A stretch of DNA of 64,000 bases. Source: Oceanospirillum sp047518265 (GTDB lineage: Bacteria; Pseudomonadota; Gammaproteobacteria; Pseudomonadales; Halomonadaceae). The stretch spans positions 62,001-126,000 of the forward strand of contig JAKZRG010000005.1 in NCBI GenBank assembly GCA_047518265.1, in the 5' to 3' direction. Positions 53,662-61,721 of the stretch are shown here, in pieces (the first letter of the stretch is position 1; every line of letters starts with the position of its first letter). Made by a program: the position numbers and the translations under genes. Under the pieces are notes generated by a model, which was not told where the DNA came from, made no database searches, and saw nothing but the letters and a program-made list of their open reading frames with translations.

Positions 53662-53687
53662 CGTTCCCACGCTCCGCGTGGTAATGG
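53662..53687. repeat. GTTCCCACGC-type dispersed intergenic hairpin
   Basis: CGTTCCCACGC (from 53663) and GCGTGGTAATG form an imperfect hairpin that matches the widespread GTTCCCACGCTC(C/T)GCGTGGGAA repeat, with one G-to-T change. It lies between the dehydrogenase and ridA. A relative with compensatory changes is at 13017-13041. Confidence 0.65.
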
Positions 53688-53725
53688 AAACCCTATTAAT
53701 TGAAACAGTTCCCTTAGGAGGAATT

Positions 53726-54073
53726 ATGAGTATTGAACGTATCGGCTCAACTGAGCGTATGAGCAAAATTGTTAAGCACAACGGCACAATTTACCTATGT
53801 GGCCAAACGGCTAGCGATGCGGCTTGGGATATTAAAGAGCAGACCCAGCGTTGTCTGGATAAAGTGGATGCTTTGTTGGCAGAAGCGGGATCTGAGCGTA
53901 ACAAAATTCTGTCTGTCACCATTTATGTACGTGATATGAAAGATTTTGCTTGTATGAATGAAGTATGGGATGCCTGGGTAGCAGAGGGTGAAAAACCCGC
54001 TCGTGCCTGTGTTGAATCTCGTATGGCTCGTCCGGATATTTTAGTTGAGCTATCAGTGATAGCCGCTCAGTAG
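53726..54073 (+). CDS. RidA-family (YoaB-like) enamine/imine deaminase
   Basis: The 115-residue protein has the YjgF/RidA fold. It starts MSIERIGSTERMSKIVKH and carries the conserved Cys/Arg segment PARACVESRMARPDILVEL near 90-108, where Arg binds the imine carboxylate. RidA proteins hydrolyse reactive imines made by amino acid dehydrogenases, which fits its place after the HcnABC-like subunits. ATG 53726 follows AGGAGG; the longer frame to 53678 crosses the dispersed repeat and is rejected. Confidence 0.9.
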   Translation: MSIERIGSTERMSKIVKHNGTIYLCGQTASDAAWDIKEQTQRCLDKVDALLAEAGSERNKILSVTIYVRDMKDFACMNEVWDAWVAEGEKPARACVESRMARPDILVELSVIAAQ

Positions 54074-54141
54074 AGCTTACTTTGATAAAAGACTTGTGCG
54101 GTTAAAGCTCGCTTTACTAACGTAAAGTCTCGTGAGAGCTT

Positions 54142-54180
54142 CCCGAGTAGGATCTTTTATGATCCCGCTCGGGCTTTTTT
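54142..54180 (+). terminator. Intrinsic terminator of the oxidase-ridA operon
   Basis: CCCGAG (54142-54147) pairs with CTCGGG (54168-54173), and inner GGATC (54150-54154) with GATCC (54161-54165). A T-run follows. Confidence 0.9.
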
Positions 54181-54211
54181 AATCAGAACGATTTATACCT
54201 TTCTACCAAGC

Positions 54212-54263
54212 TTAAGCCGTGTGCTCAATCACGATTAAGCCATGTGCTCAATCATGATTAAGC
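54212..54263. repeat. 23-base tandem repeat at the diguanylate cyclase 3' end
   Basis: Two 23-base units, 54212-54234 and 54235-54257, differ at three positions and are followed by a third partial TTAAGC unit (54258-54263) that contains the stop codon of the diguanylate cyclase. A slippage-type duplication of the gene end is likely. Confidence 0.75.
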
Positions 54264-55616
54264 AGTTATCACTCGGTTTCGTCCCTGATGTTTAGCAGAA
54301 TACAGTGCCATATCCGCATCTTTCAGGCTGCGCATATAGTCTGGATGGCCATTAAACAGGGCCACACCAAGAGAGATGGTGACATTGACGGAACGATGGC
54401 TTTCCAGTTCGATTTGTAATCCTTCCACCTTGCAGCGGATCTTCTCCGCAGCTTCCACGGCCTTTTCCAAACTGCACTCTGGCAGGACTAATAAAAACTC
54501 TTCACCACCGTAGCGAAAAGAGTAGTCACTGACCCGAACGGATTGCCGAACTACTTTTGCCACTTGTTCTAGAACCAGATCGCCAGCGGCATGGCCGTAA
54601 ATGTCATTGATGCGTTTAAAGTGATCAATATCACACATGACTAAGGCGTAATAATTGCCCGTGGACATGGATAGTTGAGTTTCTTTTTGCAGTACTGGCG
54701 CCATATGTTTACGTTCAATCAGGCGTGTTAAAGAATCTTCTTTTGATGAGTTCATTAACATAGAGCTGGCAAGTTCAGATAATAACCAGGCAATTTCGTT
54801 AACAGTCTTACTCATCACCTGACAGATCTTTTTCTGTATCTCAACGCCTTCTTCAGTTTGCTGCTCTTTCAGTTGTGTAACCTGGCTGGAAAGGTCATCC
54901 ATCCGGTGTTTGATATTATTTGAAATCTGTTCCTGAGTACTGATCAGGTCCATCTTATGGGTGACCCACAAGCCAAACTCTGAGCGTTGCAGTGAGTTAG
55001 GCTCTATACCTTCCCCGGACATCACCTGGAAAATACCATCGCTTAACCAGTTAAACAGATCGGAGCGAATACGTTCGATCTCTAGAGCAAGATCTTGGCC
55101 GGATAGGTTTAAACGCAGAGACATGGCGTTGCGTTCATTCTCGACCATATCATGCATATAAGCCTGATTGATCATACTCAGGCTCGCTTCCAGTATGGTG
55201 TTTACCAGACGAATACAAGATGCGAGCTTTTCCCGATCCATGGTTGAGGCGACCAGGATTTCAAAACAACCGTTTTTTACCAGTAGCATGGCGTTATCAA
55301 CGATGGTCATGGGCACATCAATACGGGCGTGTACCTGACCAATTTTTAGTTGGCGTTCTATCAGACTTTTCATCTCTTCTGGAGGTTTAGGCGAGAGAAT
55401 ATCTTGTAGCCATACCTCTAAACTGCCTTTCAGGCGAGTTTCTACTTGCTCGGTATCAAGAAATTGACGCGCTGATGAATCAGAGAGAAGTTCTTTATAA
55501 AAGAGGCTAACCACTTCTTTATATCTGGGTTGAATTAGAAGGCTAATCTCTTCCAGCAAGAGGTTGTGTTCTTCTGTATAGAGATTTGTTAAGTAAAACT
55601 TATCCAACCCTTTCAT
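54258..55616 (-). CDS. Globin-coupled diguanylate cyclase
   Basis: This 452-residue signalling protein has an N-terminal globin-coupled sensor domain (about 10-160) with proximal heme His in GQVHARIDVP (about 95), a helical middle region (about 165-290), and a C-terminal GGDEF domain. The active site is GGEEF in RYGGEEFLLVLPE (about 370). An RxxD inhibitory I-site (RVSD) lies five residues before it, so product inhibition is expected. It likely senses O2 (as E. coli DosC does) and makes c-di-GMP. There is no linked phosphodiesterase (DosP). It is divergent from the YebC-like gene across 200 bases. The start is weak (no clear ribosome-binding site before ATG 55616). Confidence 0.9.
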   Translation of the reverse strand: MKGLDKFYLTNLYTEEHNLLLEEISLLIQPRYKEVVSLFYKELLSDSSARQFLDTEQVETRLKGSLEVWLQDILSPKPPEEMKSLIERQLKIGQVHARIDVPMTIVDNAMLLVKNGCFEILVASTMDREKLASCIRLVNTILEASLSMINQAYMHDMVENERNAMSLRLNLSGQDLALEIERIRSDLFNWLSDGIFQVMSGEGIEPNSLQRSEFGLWVTHKMDLISTQEQISNNIKHRMDDLSSQVTQLKEQQTEEGVEIQKKICQVMSKTVNEIAWLLSELASSMLMNSSKEDSLTRLIERKHMAPVLQKETQLSMSTGNYYALVMCDIDHFKRINDIYGHAAGDLVLEQVAKVVRQSVRVSDYSFRYGGEEFLLVLPECSLEKAVEAAEKIRCKVEGLQIELESHRSVNVTISLGVALFNGHPDYMRSLKDADMALYSAKHQGRNRVITA

Positions 55617-55816
55617 GCTTGGTTCGCCTTAAAGTTCGCTCTGTGGAGGAGGCATATTGTAGCGGTATATTAGATAAAATCAGAGTGTTATACCGAAGAA
55701 CTTGCTTCTTTATGGCCCTATCATGTGCCAGCAGTGTTAACATATTGCCAAGATATTCCCTAGACACCGCCTTAACGGTAAAATTCACCTCTTAATTTTT
55801 TATACGGGACAGCGCA

Positions 55817-56539
55817 ATGGGCAGAGCCTATCAAAACCGCAAAGAATCTATGGCGAAAACGTCGGACGCCAAAGCCAAAGTTTATAGCAAATATGGTCGT
55901 GAGATTTATGTTTGTGCTAAAGCCAGCGGTACTGATCCATCGGGCAATCTGACGTTACGTAGCCTGATCGAAAAAGCTAAAAAAGACCAAGTACCAAGCC
56001 ATGTTATTGAAAAGGCTTTGGATAAAGCCAAAGGCGGCGGCGGTGAAGATTTTGCTACTGCACGTTATGAAGGTTTTGGTCCAGGCAGCAGCATGGTGAT
56101 TGTGGACTGTCTGACGGATAATCCAAATCGTACCTTTGGTGATGTACGGACTTGTTTTAACAAGGTTAAAGCTAAGATTGGTTCTCAGGGTACTGTGAGC
56201 CATATGTTTGACCACAGTGCGATCTTTGTTTTTGCCCATGGCGACGAAGAAGAAGTACTGGAAGCCTTGATGATGGCGGATGTTGATGTCTCTGACATTG
56301 AAAGTGAAGACGGTAATATCACTGTATTTGCGCCGAATACCGATTACTTCAAAGCAAAAACAGCTTTAGTTGAAGCCTTTGGTGAGATCGATTTCGAAGT
56401 GGATGAGATCCAGTTTGTACCACAAAACACGACACCAGTAGCCGGTGAAGATGTGGCTCAGTTTGATCGTTTCCTAGAACTGTTAAACGATCTGGATGAT
56501 GTGCAGAACGTTTATCACAATGCTGAGTTTGAAGATTAA
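55817..56539 (+). CDS. YebC/PmpR-family protein (YeeN subgroup)
   Basis: The 240-residue protein starts MGRAYQNRKESMAKTSDAKAK and contains FGRE/KYGREIYVCAKASGTDP, VPSHVIEKALDKAKGGGG, and MVIVDCLTDNPNRTFGDVR. These match the TACO1/YebC family. The start and KYGREIY segment are closest to the YeeN subgroup rather than YebC in the ruv operon. Members act in ribosome-associated relief of stalling and have been described as transcription factors. A start further in (MAKTSD, about residue 12) is possible but the MGRxxQ opening is conserved. It is monocistronic, with a strong hairpin downstream. Confidence 0.87.
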   Translation: MGRAYQNRKESMAKTSDAKAKVYSKYGREIYVCAKASGTDPSGNLTLRSLIEKAKKDQVPSHVIEKALDKAKGGGGEDFATARYEGFGPGSSMVIVDCLTDNPNRTFGDVRTCFNKVKAKIGSQGTVSHMFDHSAIFVFAHGDEEEVLEALMMADVDVSDIESEDGNITVFAPNTDYFKAKTALVEAFGEIDFEVDEIQFVPQNTTPVAGEDVAQFDRFLELLNDLDDVQNVYHNAEFED

Positions 56540-56569
56540 TAGCTTCTTCTCTTAGCTTTGTTGAGTTTG

Positions 56570-56603
56570 TCTGCCCTTAGTCTTGCTTGAGACTAAGGGC
56601 AGA
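56570..56603 (+). terminator. Strong 14-bp hairpin after YebC-like gene
   Basis: TCTGCCCTTAGTCT (56570-56583) pairs perfectly with AGACTAAGGGCAGA (56590-56603) around a 6-base loop. No T-run follows, so it is a terminator only by position. Confidence 0.7.
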
Positions 56604-56672
56604 TCACAACGTTCTCTCACTTTTAACTTAACAGTAACGGATGATTCGCGGATGCGCCTCTGGCTTATCCAC

Positions 56673-56727
56673 GCTACTTACCATCCAACACCGCCTACTA
56701 TCCATCATCGCTTACCATCCATCACCA
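56673..56727. repeat. Short imperfect tandem repeat (TTACCATCCA units)
   Basis: Three units built on TTACCATCCAACACC, CTATCCATCATC and TTACCATCCATCACC follow each other with about 17-19-base spacing, next to the 3' end of the mltC-like gene. Confidence 0.6.
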
Positions 56728-56748
56728 TTATAGTAGTTGTCTGGATTG

Positions 56749-58362
56749 CTATTTCTTAGCGACTGAAATCCCATCATACTTCTGCTTAGCTTTTACCACC
56801 TTCTCGATATATTTACGTGATTCAGCACTGGGATGGTTCTTATTGAGTTTTAGGTAAACTTGCTGAGGCGTTAGGCTATTGATCACCGTTACCGCATGTT
56901 TTCTGTCTTTAGAGAAGGTCCGTAAGACATTGCCTGCGCCACCGTTATAAGCCGATATTACGCTGTATTCCCGTGAGAGAGGGTTGGTAATCCCCTTCAG
57001 ATAGATATCATCCAGAATACTTAAGTAAGCCGCTCCGGTATCGATATTGTTGTGTGGATTAAACAGATAGCTACGATCGGGTTGACCGCTTTTCTTTTTA
57101 ATCCGCTGGAAAACATCTTTACCTGCGGTACTGGGCACCACTTGCATTAAGCCATAAGCTGGGATATGGCTGGTGGCATAAGGGTTAAAGTGGCTTTCGG
57201 TTTCCATAATGCTATAGATCAGAGATTCAGGGATCTGATAGCGTTGGGCGGCTTTACGCACAATGGCTTCGTACTTCTGTCCCCGTACCTGTTGGTGGTT
57301 GGCCTCCATAGGGATTTCAATACGATAGACGGTGCGACCATTTGAAGGGACTTTCTGCAGTTTATTTTCGACCAGCCAGGTGGCGTATCGGTTGGCGCGC
57401 CATTCCCATTTTACGATGTGCCCTTCGTGATCTTTAACCTGATCCTCCAAAATAGGAGGGCCTTTAAAGGTAATACCTGCATCGGTAAACAGATCGGGAT
57501 CTCGGTTTTCGTCGGGAGTTAATAGAGTGGTAACAATCGCTTCTTGTAGGCGTTGTTTATGGTCTTTCTCTTCTACTGTTTCGACAATGATATTACCCTT
57601 GGCGAAGTCGACTTCCCCCCGGCTAGAGTAACCTTTACCGTATTTAACATACTTATCCGAAGACGATTCGGCCACATTATCATCACCCCAGATAACACTG
57701 GCTTTTTTCTTGAGCTGTAAAACCTTCGCTTCGTATTTTCGATAGGCTTGTTCTAGCTGAGCCTGAATCTCTTTGTACTCTTTATATTCCTGACTAAGGT
57801 CCGGCAGGTGACTGGTTTTATACTTGTCGTATTCTTTGGCTAGAGCCGGAAATTTGGCTAGCCAGTCTGGCTTTTTGCTTTCACTGTCTGGCAGAGATTC
57901 GGCTTTTTGTTGGCTCACAAGGGGCGCTGCTGAGCTTGTCTGCTCTGGAGCGCTATCATTTGTATTTCCCGCGGTTGGTATAATCACCGCTGGCAGCTCT
58001 TGCGCTATAACCTCTGTTGCCTCTGGTAGGAAAACAGGTTCAGGCAAAGAGTGGGCCTGAATCGAAGAGGGTTTTGCCACCGCAGCCACGGTGGGTTGAG
58101 CAATAGCTTGAGCTCTAGGCTGTGCAACGGATGTTTGCACAGGTTTACTACCCAGAGGCGGTGGATTGTTTTTGGCGATGTAACCGCCCGGCGGTGGCAA
58201 GGGTACCAAGCTTTTAACCGGTTTGAGCTGCTGCTGTTGGCTGATAGTTTGGTTTGACCCACCCTGAACGGCACAACCGGACAGTATCAGCGTTGATGCC
58301 ATTGCTGATAAAAGTAAGGGCAGTCTTTTAAATCCGCTAGGCGTTTTTTTTAGGATCGTCAT
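56749..58362 (-). CDS. MltC-like membrane-bound lytic transglycosylase
   Basis: This lipoprotein precursor of 537 residues is well above E. coli MltC (about 360). It has a lipobox (LILSGC, Cys about 29), a long Pro/Ala/Ser/Gln-rich linker (about 35-165), and a coiled-coil region (SQEYKEYKEIQAQLEQAY). An MltC-type N-terminal domain (from about 210) follows. The C-terminal SLT domain (about 370-535) has the catalytic Glu in SIMETESHFNPYATS, and AYGLMQVVPSTAGKDVF and SAYNGGAGNVLRTF. It cleaves peptidoglycan to 1,6-anhydro-muropeptides. It starts 25 bases after srkA, with the ATG at 58362 chosen over TTG 58383; neither has a clear ribosome-binding site. Confidence 0.87.
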   Translation of the reverse strand: MTILKKTPSGFKRLPLLLSAMASTLILSGCAVQGGSNQTISQQQQLKPVKSLVPLPPPGGYIAKNNPPPLGSKPVQTSVAQPRAQAIAQPTVAAVAKPSSIQAHSLPEPVFLPEATEVIAQELPAVIIPTAGNTNDSAPEQTSSAAPLVSQQKAESLPDSESKKPDWLAKFPALAKEYDKYKTSHLPDLSQEYKEYKEIQAQLEQAYRKYEAKVLQLKKKASVIWGDDNVAESSSDKYVKYGKGYSSRGEVDFAKGNIIVETVEEKDHKQRLQEAIVTTLLTPDENRDPDLFTDAGITFKGPPILEDQVKDHEGHIVKWEWRANRYATWLVENKLQKVPSNGRTVYRIEIPMEANHQQVRGQKYEAIVRKAAQRYQIPESLIYSIMETESHFNPYATSHIPAYGLMQVVPSTAGKDVFQRIKKKSGQPDRSYLFNPHNNIDTGAAYLSILDDIYLKGITNPLSREYSVISAYNGGAGNVLRTFSKDRKHAVTVINSLTPQQVYLKLNKNHPSAESRKYIEKVVKAKQKYDGISVAKK

Positions 58363-58387
58363 AGGGCAATCGTCTGCTATCAAAATA

Positions 58388-59392
58388 TTAATAAAGGTTT
58401 AACGTAATACTGGGTTCTGACAGCTGATACTTCTGCTGTTCTAAACCATTAATATGTTCTTGCCACCAGGCTTCGCCACCAAAGTGAGGAAAGGCGGTAA
58501 TAAACGCCGGGTCCTGTCGACGCTGTGCTAACCAACCACTGTAATAGATCATACGCAGTGCGCGCAAAGGTTCTATTAAACTCAACTCATTGGCCGGGAA
58601 TTCTCGAAACTCTTCATAGCCTTCCACAACTTCGGTCAGCCACTGTTTTTGTTGTAGATTATCGCCACTCAGTAACATCCAGATATCTTGCATGGCCGGG
58701 GCCATTCGACAATCATCAAAATCCAGCATGATGAGTTCACCATCGCGCCAAAGTATATTGCCACTGTGGCAATCCCCTTGGCTGCGAATAAGTTGCGGGT
58801 TAACCTGACTCAGGCGATGTTCTATCTCTGACAGCAGCTCATCGCTTAATGCTTTATAGCGCGCTGCAAAGCCCTTTAATAAGCCGCTTTCCAATACATG
58901 CTGTTGAGCGGTACGGCCATAATCCGCCACGCTTAATGTGGGTCTGTGTTGAAAGCTTTTTAATTCACCTGCACCGTGTAAACGACCTAAAAAGCGGCCC
59001 AATTCAAATAGGTGTTCCTCGTTATCCAGTTCTGGGGCATGGCCGCCACGGCGAGTAAATATCGCCATACGAAAGCCTTCAAAATGGAATAAACTCTTAC
59101 CCTCTTGTTGTTGCGGTGCGACAACGGATAGGTTGTCATCTGCCAGCTCCAGGCAGAAATCATGCTCTTCCTGAATTTGTTCATCACTCCAGCGATCGGG
59201 TCGGTAAAACTTTACAATCAGAGGTTGGCTATCTTCGATACCTACCTGAAACACTCGATTCTCATAGCTATTTAGGGCCATCACCCGGCCATCACAATAA
59301 AAACCCAGTGACTCCACCGCGTCCATCACTCGACCGGGATCAAGCTGATAGTAGGGTTGGGATTCGATGTTGAAAAGGGGCTGGTCGTTCAT
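58388..59392 (-). CDS. srkA: Stress response kinase A
   Basis: This 334-residue Ser/Thr kinase of the YihE/RdoA family resembles choline/APH-type kinases (E. coli SrkA is 328). It begins near YQLDPGRVMDAVESLGF, has YENRVFQVGIE with a Lys in IVKFYRP for ATP binding, the catalytic loop SQGDCHSGNILW (about 200) and metal-binding LDFDDCRMAPAMQDIW (about 218). It protects stressed cells, in E. coli through the Cpx/MazEF systems. ATG 59392 is the family start; the longer frame to 59443 is rejected. It lies in the same direction as the mltC-like gene and they are probably co-transcribed. Confidence 0.93.
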   Translation of the reverse strand: MNDQPLFNIESQPYYQLDPGRVMDAVESLGFYCDGRVMALNSYENRVFQVGIEDSQPLIVKFYRPDRWSDEQIQEEHDFCLELADDNLSVVAPQQQEGKSLFHFEGFRMAIFTRRGGHAPELDNEEHLFELGRFLGRLHGAGELKSFQHRPTLSVADYGRTAQQHVLESGLLKGFAARYKALSDELLSEIEHRLSQVNPQLIRSQGDCHSGNILWRDGELIMLDFDDCRMAPAMQDIWMLLSGDNLQQKQWLTEVVEGYEEFREFPANELSLIEPLRALRMIYYSGWLAQRRQDPAFITAFPHFGGEAWWQEHINGLEQQKYQLSEPSITLNLY

Positions 59393-59485
59393 AGTTTCTA
59401 CCGGGCAGACACTCCAGAAGCCAAACCTATACTTGGAACTCACTGATGAGGAGTCCCGAATATGTAGGGTATTTCGCTGGGGTAT

Positions 59486-60247
59486 TTAAATTTTAGGCTG
59501 GTAAGGTGTTCTGGCTAATGTCCAGATATGCACCTCTTTGGCGCCATTATCCCTTAACAGCTCGGCAATTACACCTGCAGTCGCTCCTGTGGTCATGACA
59601 TCATCCACTACGGCGATATGCTGATCGGTAACAGGTTCTGTTAGGCTAAAACTGCCCTGCAGGTTTTTTAGACGGGCTTGGCGATCTAGGGTGTGTTGCT
59701 CAGCGGTATCGGTAATCTTTTGGCATAGTTTGGGGTTAAAAGGGCGCTGTAAGGTTTTAGCCACTTCATCAGCCAGAAGAGCTGCAGGATTAAAACCCCG
59801 TTTAAAGCGTCGCTTTTTGTGGCTGGGCACCGCGATGATCTGATCCGGTAGGGAGTGGTCGCTATTTTGATAGTGTAGGTGCAGATTACGAGCCATTAAA
59901 CGTGCCAGTAAACGACCATAAATAAGCTGCTGATCCTGTTTAAAGCGATTAACAAAGCGATCCAAGGGATAAGAATACAGGTAAGGCGAAACGGTTTTTT
60001 GAAACGGAGGACTATCATGTTGGCAAGGCACACAGAGCAAAAAGGCCGGTTGCACCAAGCGCTGCGCCGTGGTGATAGGGGCTGCACATTGCCGACAGGC
60101 GTGGTTGTTCAGTGCCAAATTCTCTTCACAAGCAATACATAGGGGAAGTTCATCTTGAGCTGGTGCTAGACAGCCTAAACATCGACCGGAAAGTAGGCGA
60201 TGTTTAAATACTCCTAAACCTTTATGCATCAGCTTTTTAATGGCCAT
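59486..60247 (-). CDS. ComF/GntX-family phosphoribosyltransferase
   Basis: The 253-residue protein has an N-terminal Cys-rich zinc ribbon (CLGCLAPAQDELPLCIACEE, then CRQCAAPI and CVPCQ, about 23-75) and a C-terminal type I phosphoribosyltransferase domain with PRPP motif IAVVDDVMTTGATAGVIAE (about 212-230). The family takes part in DNA uptake (ComF) in competent bacteria and in gluconate/DNA-nutrient use (GntX) in E. coli. The substrate is unproven. It lies divergent from bioB across 184 bases, a placement common in gammaproteobacteria. Confidence 0.88.
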   Translation of the reverse strand: MAIKKLMHKGLGVFKHRLLSGRCLGCLAPAQDELPLCIACEENLALNNHACRQCAAPITTAQRLVQPAFLLCVPCQHDSPPFQKTVSPYLYSYPLDRFVNRFKQDQQLIYGRLLARLMARNLHLHYQNSDHSLPDQIIAVPSHKKRRFKRGFNPAALLADEVAKTLQRPFNPKLCQKITDTAEQHTLDRQARLKNLQGSFSLTEPVTDQHIAVVDDVMTTGATAGVIAELLRDNGAKEVHIWTLARTPYQPKI

Positions 60248-60338
60248 CGCTATTTATATCCTTTAGCTAATATTGCGTCCGTCACTTCGATATTAACCGC
60301 TTTTTATGATGGGCGTAAGAGCTATCAAGAACTATTCC

Positions 60339-60367
60339 GTCAACCTGAAATGGCTCTCAAGGTTGAC
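60339..60367. promoter_or_regulatory. BirA operator upstream of bioB
   Basis: GTCAACC (60339-60345) and GGTTGAC (60361-60367) form a perfect inverted repeat with a 15-base spacer (one more base pairs on the inside). This is the consensus half-site and spacing for the biotin repressor BirA. Confidence 0.85.
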
Positions 60368-60390
60368 AGCAGGTTCTACCCGGTTATTAT
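60363..60390 (+). promoter_or_regulatory. Sigma-70 promoter of bioB, overlapped by BirA operator
   Basis: TTGACA (60363-60368) and TATTAT (60385-60390) are separated by 16 bases. The -35 box overlaps the right arm of the BirA operator, so BirA-biotin binding should block transcription. Confidence 0.82.
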
Positions 60391-60431
60391 TCGGTGCAAT
60401 AATAAATGATTTATTCTCTACAGGATTTTCC

Positions 60432-61532
60432 ATGACTGCATCTACGGCACCCCGTCACGACTGGACTCTGGAAGAAGTTCAGGCTTTGTTTGATCTGCCT
60501 ATGAACGATCTTCTGTTTAAAGCTCAGAGTATCCACCGTGAAAACTTTGATCCTAATGCCGTTCAGGTCAGCACACTGTTATCCATTAAAACCGGTGCTT
60601 GTCCTGAAGATTGTAAGTATTGCCCTCAATCGGGCCACTACAATACCGGCTTAGCAAAAGAGCAGCTGATGGAAGTGCGCAAGGTTTTGGAGCAGGCAAA
60701 AGCCGCTCGCCAAACTGGTGCGAGTCGTTTCTGTATGGGGGCTGCATGGAAATCCCCAAGTAAAAAAGACTTCCCCGTTGTACTGGAAATGGTAAAGGGT
60801 GTTAAAGCCTTAGGCCTAGAAACCTGTATGACACTGGGTGCTTTAGACGAAGATCAAGCGAAAGAGCTGTCTGGTGCGGGTTTGGATTATTACAACCACA
60901 ACCTAGATACCTCTCCTGAGTACTACGAGCAGATTATTACCACCCGTAGCTATCAGGATCGTCTGGATACTTTATCTCACGTACGTGATGCGGGTATGAA
61001 GATCTGTTCTGGTGGTATTTTGGGCATGGGTGAAGAAGAGAAAGACCGTGCCAAGATGATGATTCAGCTGTCTAGCCTGAATCCACATCCTGAAAGTGTA
61101 CCTATCAATATGCTGGTTAAGGTAGAGGGTACACCGATGGATCAGGTTGAAGATCTTGATCCTCTGGATTTTATCCGCAGTATCGCTGTGGCTCGTATTA
61201 TGATGCCAGAATCTCATGTGCGTCTGTCTGCCGGTCGTGAAGAGATGAGCGATGAGATGCAGGCCATGACCTTCCTTGCGGGTGCTAACTCTATTTTCTA
61301 TGGTGAACGCCTGCTGACGACCACTAACCCGCAAGCGGATAAAGATCGTCAATTGTTTAAACGTTTGGGTATTCATCCTGAGCGTCGTGAAGTACCGGTT
61401 GATGATGCGGTACACGCTGCTGCGATTCAGGAAGCGATTAAGGAACAAGAGACCGGTGGTCTGTTCTACGATGCCGTAAACCCTGCGGCTAATGACAGCC
61501 GTGAGCGCAAACCTTGCGGTCTGGTGGTTTAA
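60432..61532 (+). CDS. bioB: Biotin synthase
   Basis: BioB is a radical SAM enzyme that inserts sulfur into dethiobiotin to form biotin. The 366-residue protein has the CxxxCxxC cluster in GACPEDCKYCPQSG (about 56-69), the [2Fe-2S] ligand regions CMGAAWKSP, ETCMTLGAL and CSGGILGMGE, and NSIFYGERLLTT near the C-terminus. ATG 60432 has AGGA upstream; the longer frame to 60306 crosses the operator and is rejected. It is first in the bio operon, bioB-bioF-bioH-bioC. Confidence 0.97.
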   Translation: MTASTAPRHDWTLEEVQALFDLPMNDLLFKAQSIHRENFDPNAVQVSTLLSIKTGACPEDCKYCPQSGHYNTGLAKEQLMEVRKVLEQAKAARQTGASRFCMGAAWKSPSKKDFPVVLEMVKGVKALGLETCMTLGALDEDQAKELSGAGLDYYNHNLDTSPEYYEQIITTRSYQDRLDTLSHVRDAGMKICSGGILGMGEEEKDRAKMMIQLSSLNPHPESVPINMLVKVEGTPMDQVEDLDPLDFIRSIAVARIMMPESHVRLSAGREEMSDEMQAMTFLAGANSIFYGERLLTTTNPQADKDRQLFKRLGIHPERREVPVDDAVHAAAIQEAIKEQETGGLFYDAVNPAANDSRERKPCGLVV

Positions 61533-61590
61533 TCGCTGTAGTCTTAAGTTAAGAGTATTGAGCTAAAAGCATTACGCGATTAGCTAGAAA

Positions 61591-61629
61591 CAAACGACCG
61601 GCGATTCTTTGGGATCAGCCGGTCGTTTG
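61591..61629 (+). terminator. Perfect 12-base hairpin between bioB and bioF
   Basis: CAAACGACCGGC (61591-61602) pairs with GCCGGTCGTTTG (61618-61629). It is T-rich at the end, but bioF, bioH and bioC follow in the same direction, so it may be a partial terminator or attenuator inside the operon, or bioF may have its own promoter. Confidence 0.75.
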
Positions 61630-61721
61630 CTGTTTGCTCTCGATTTATTGAATGATCTAACGCGCAATATCGACCCGAAATCACTCGGGCTTTACCAAGA
61701 TTAACCTGTCTGGAAAACATC

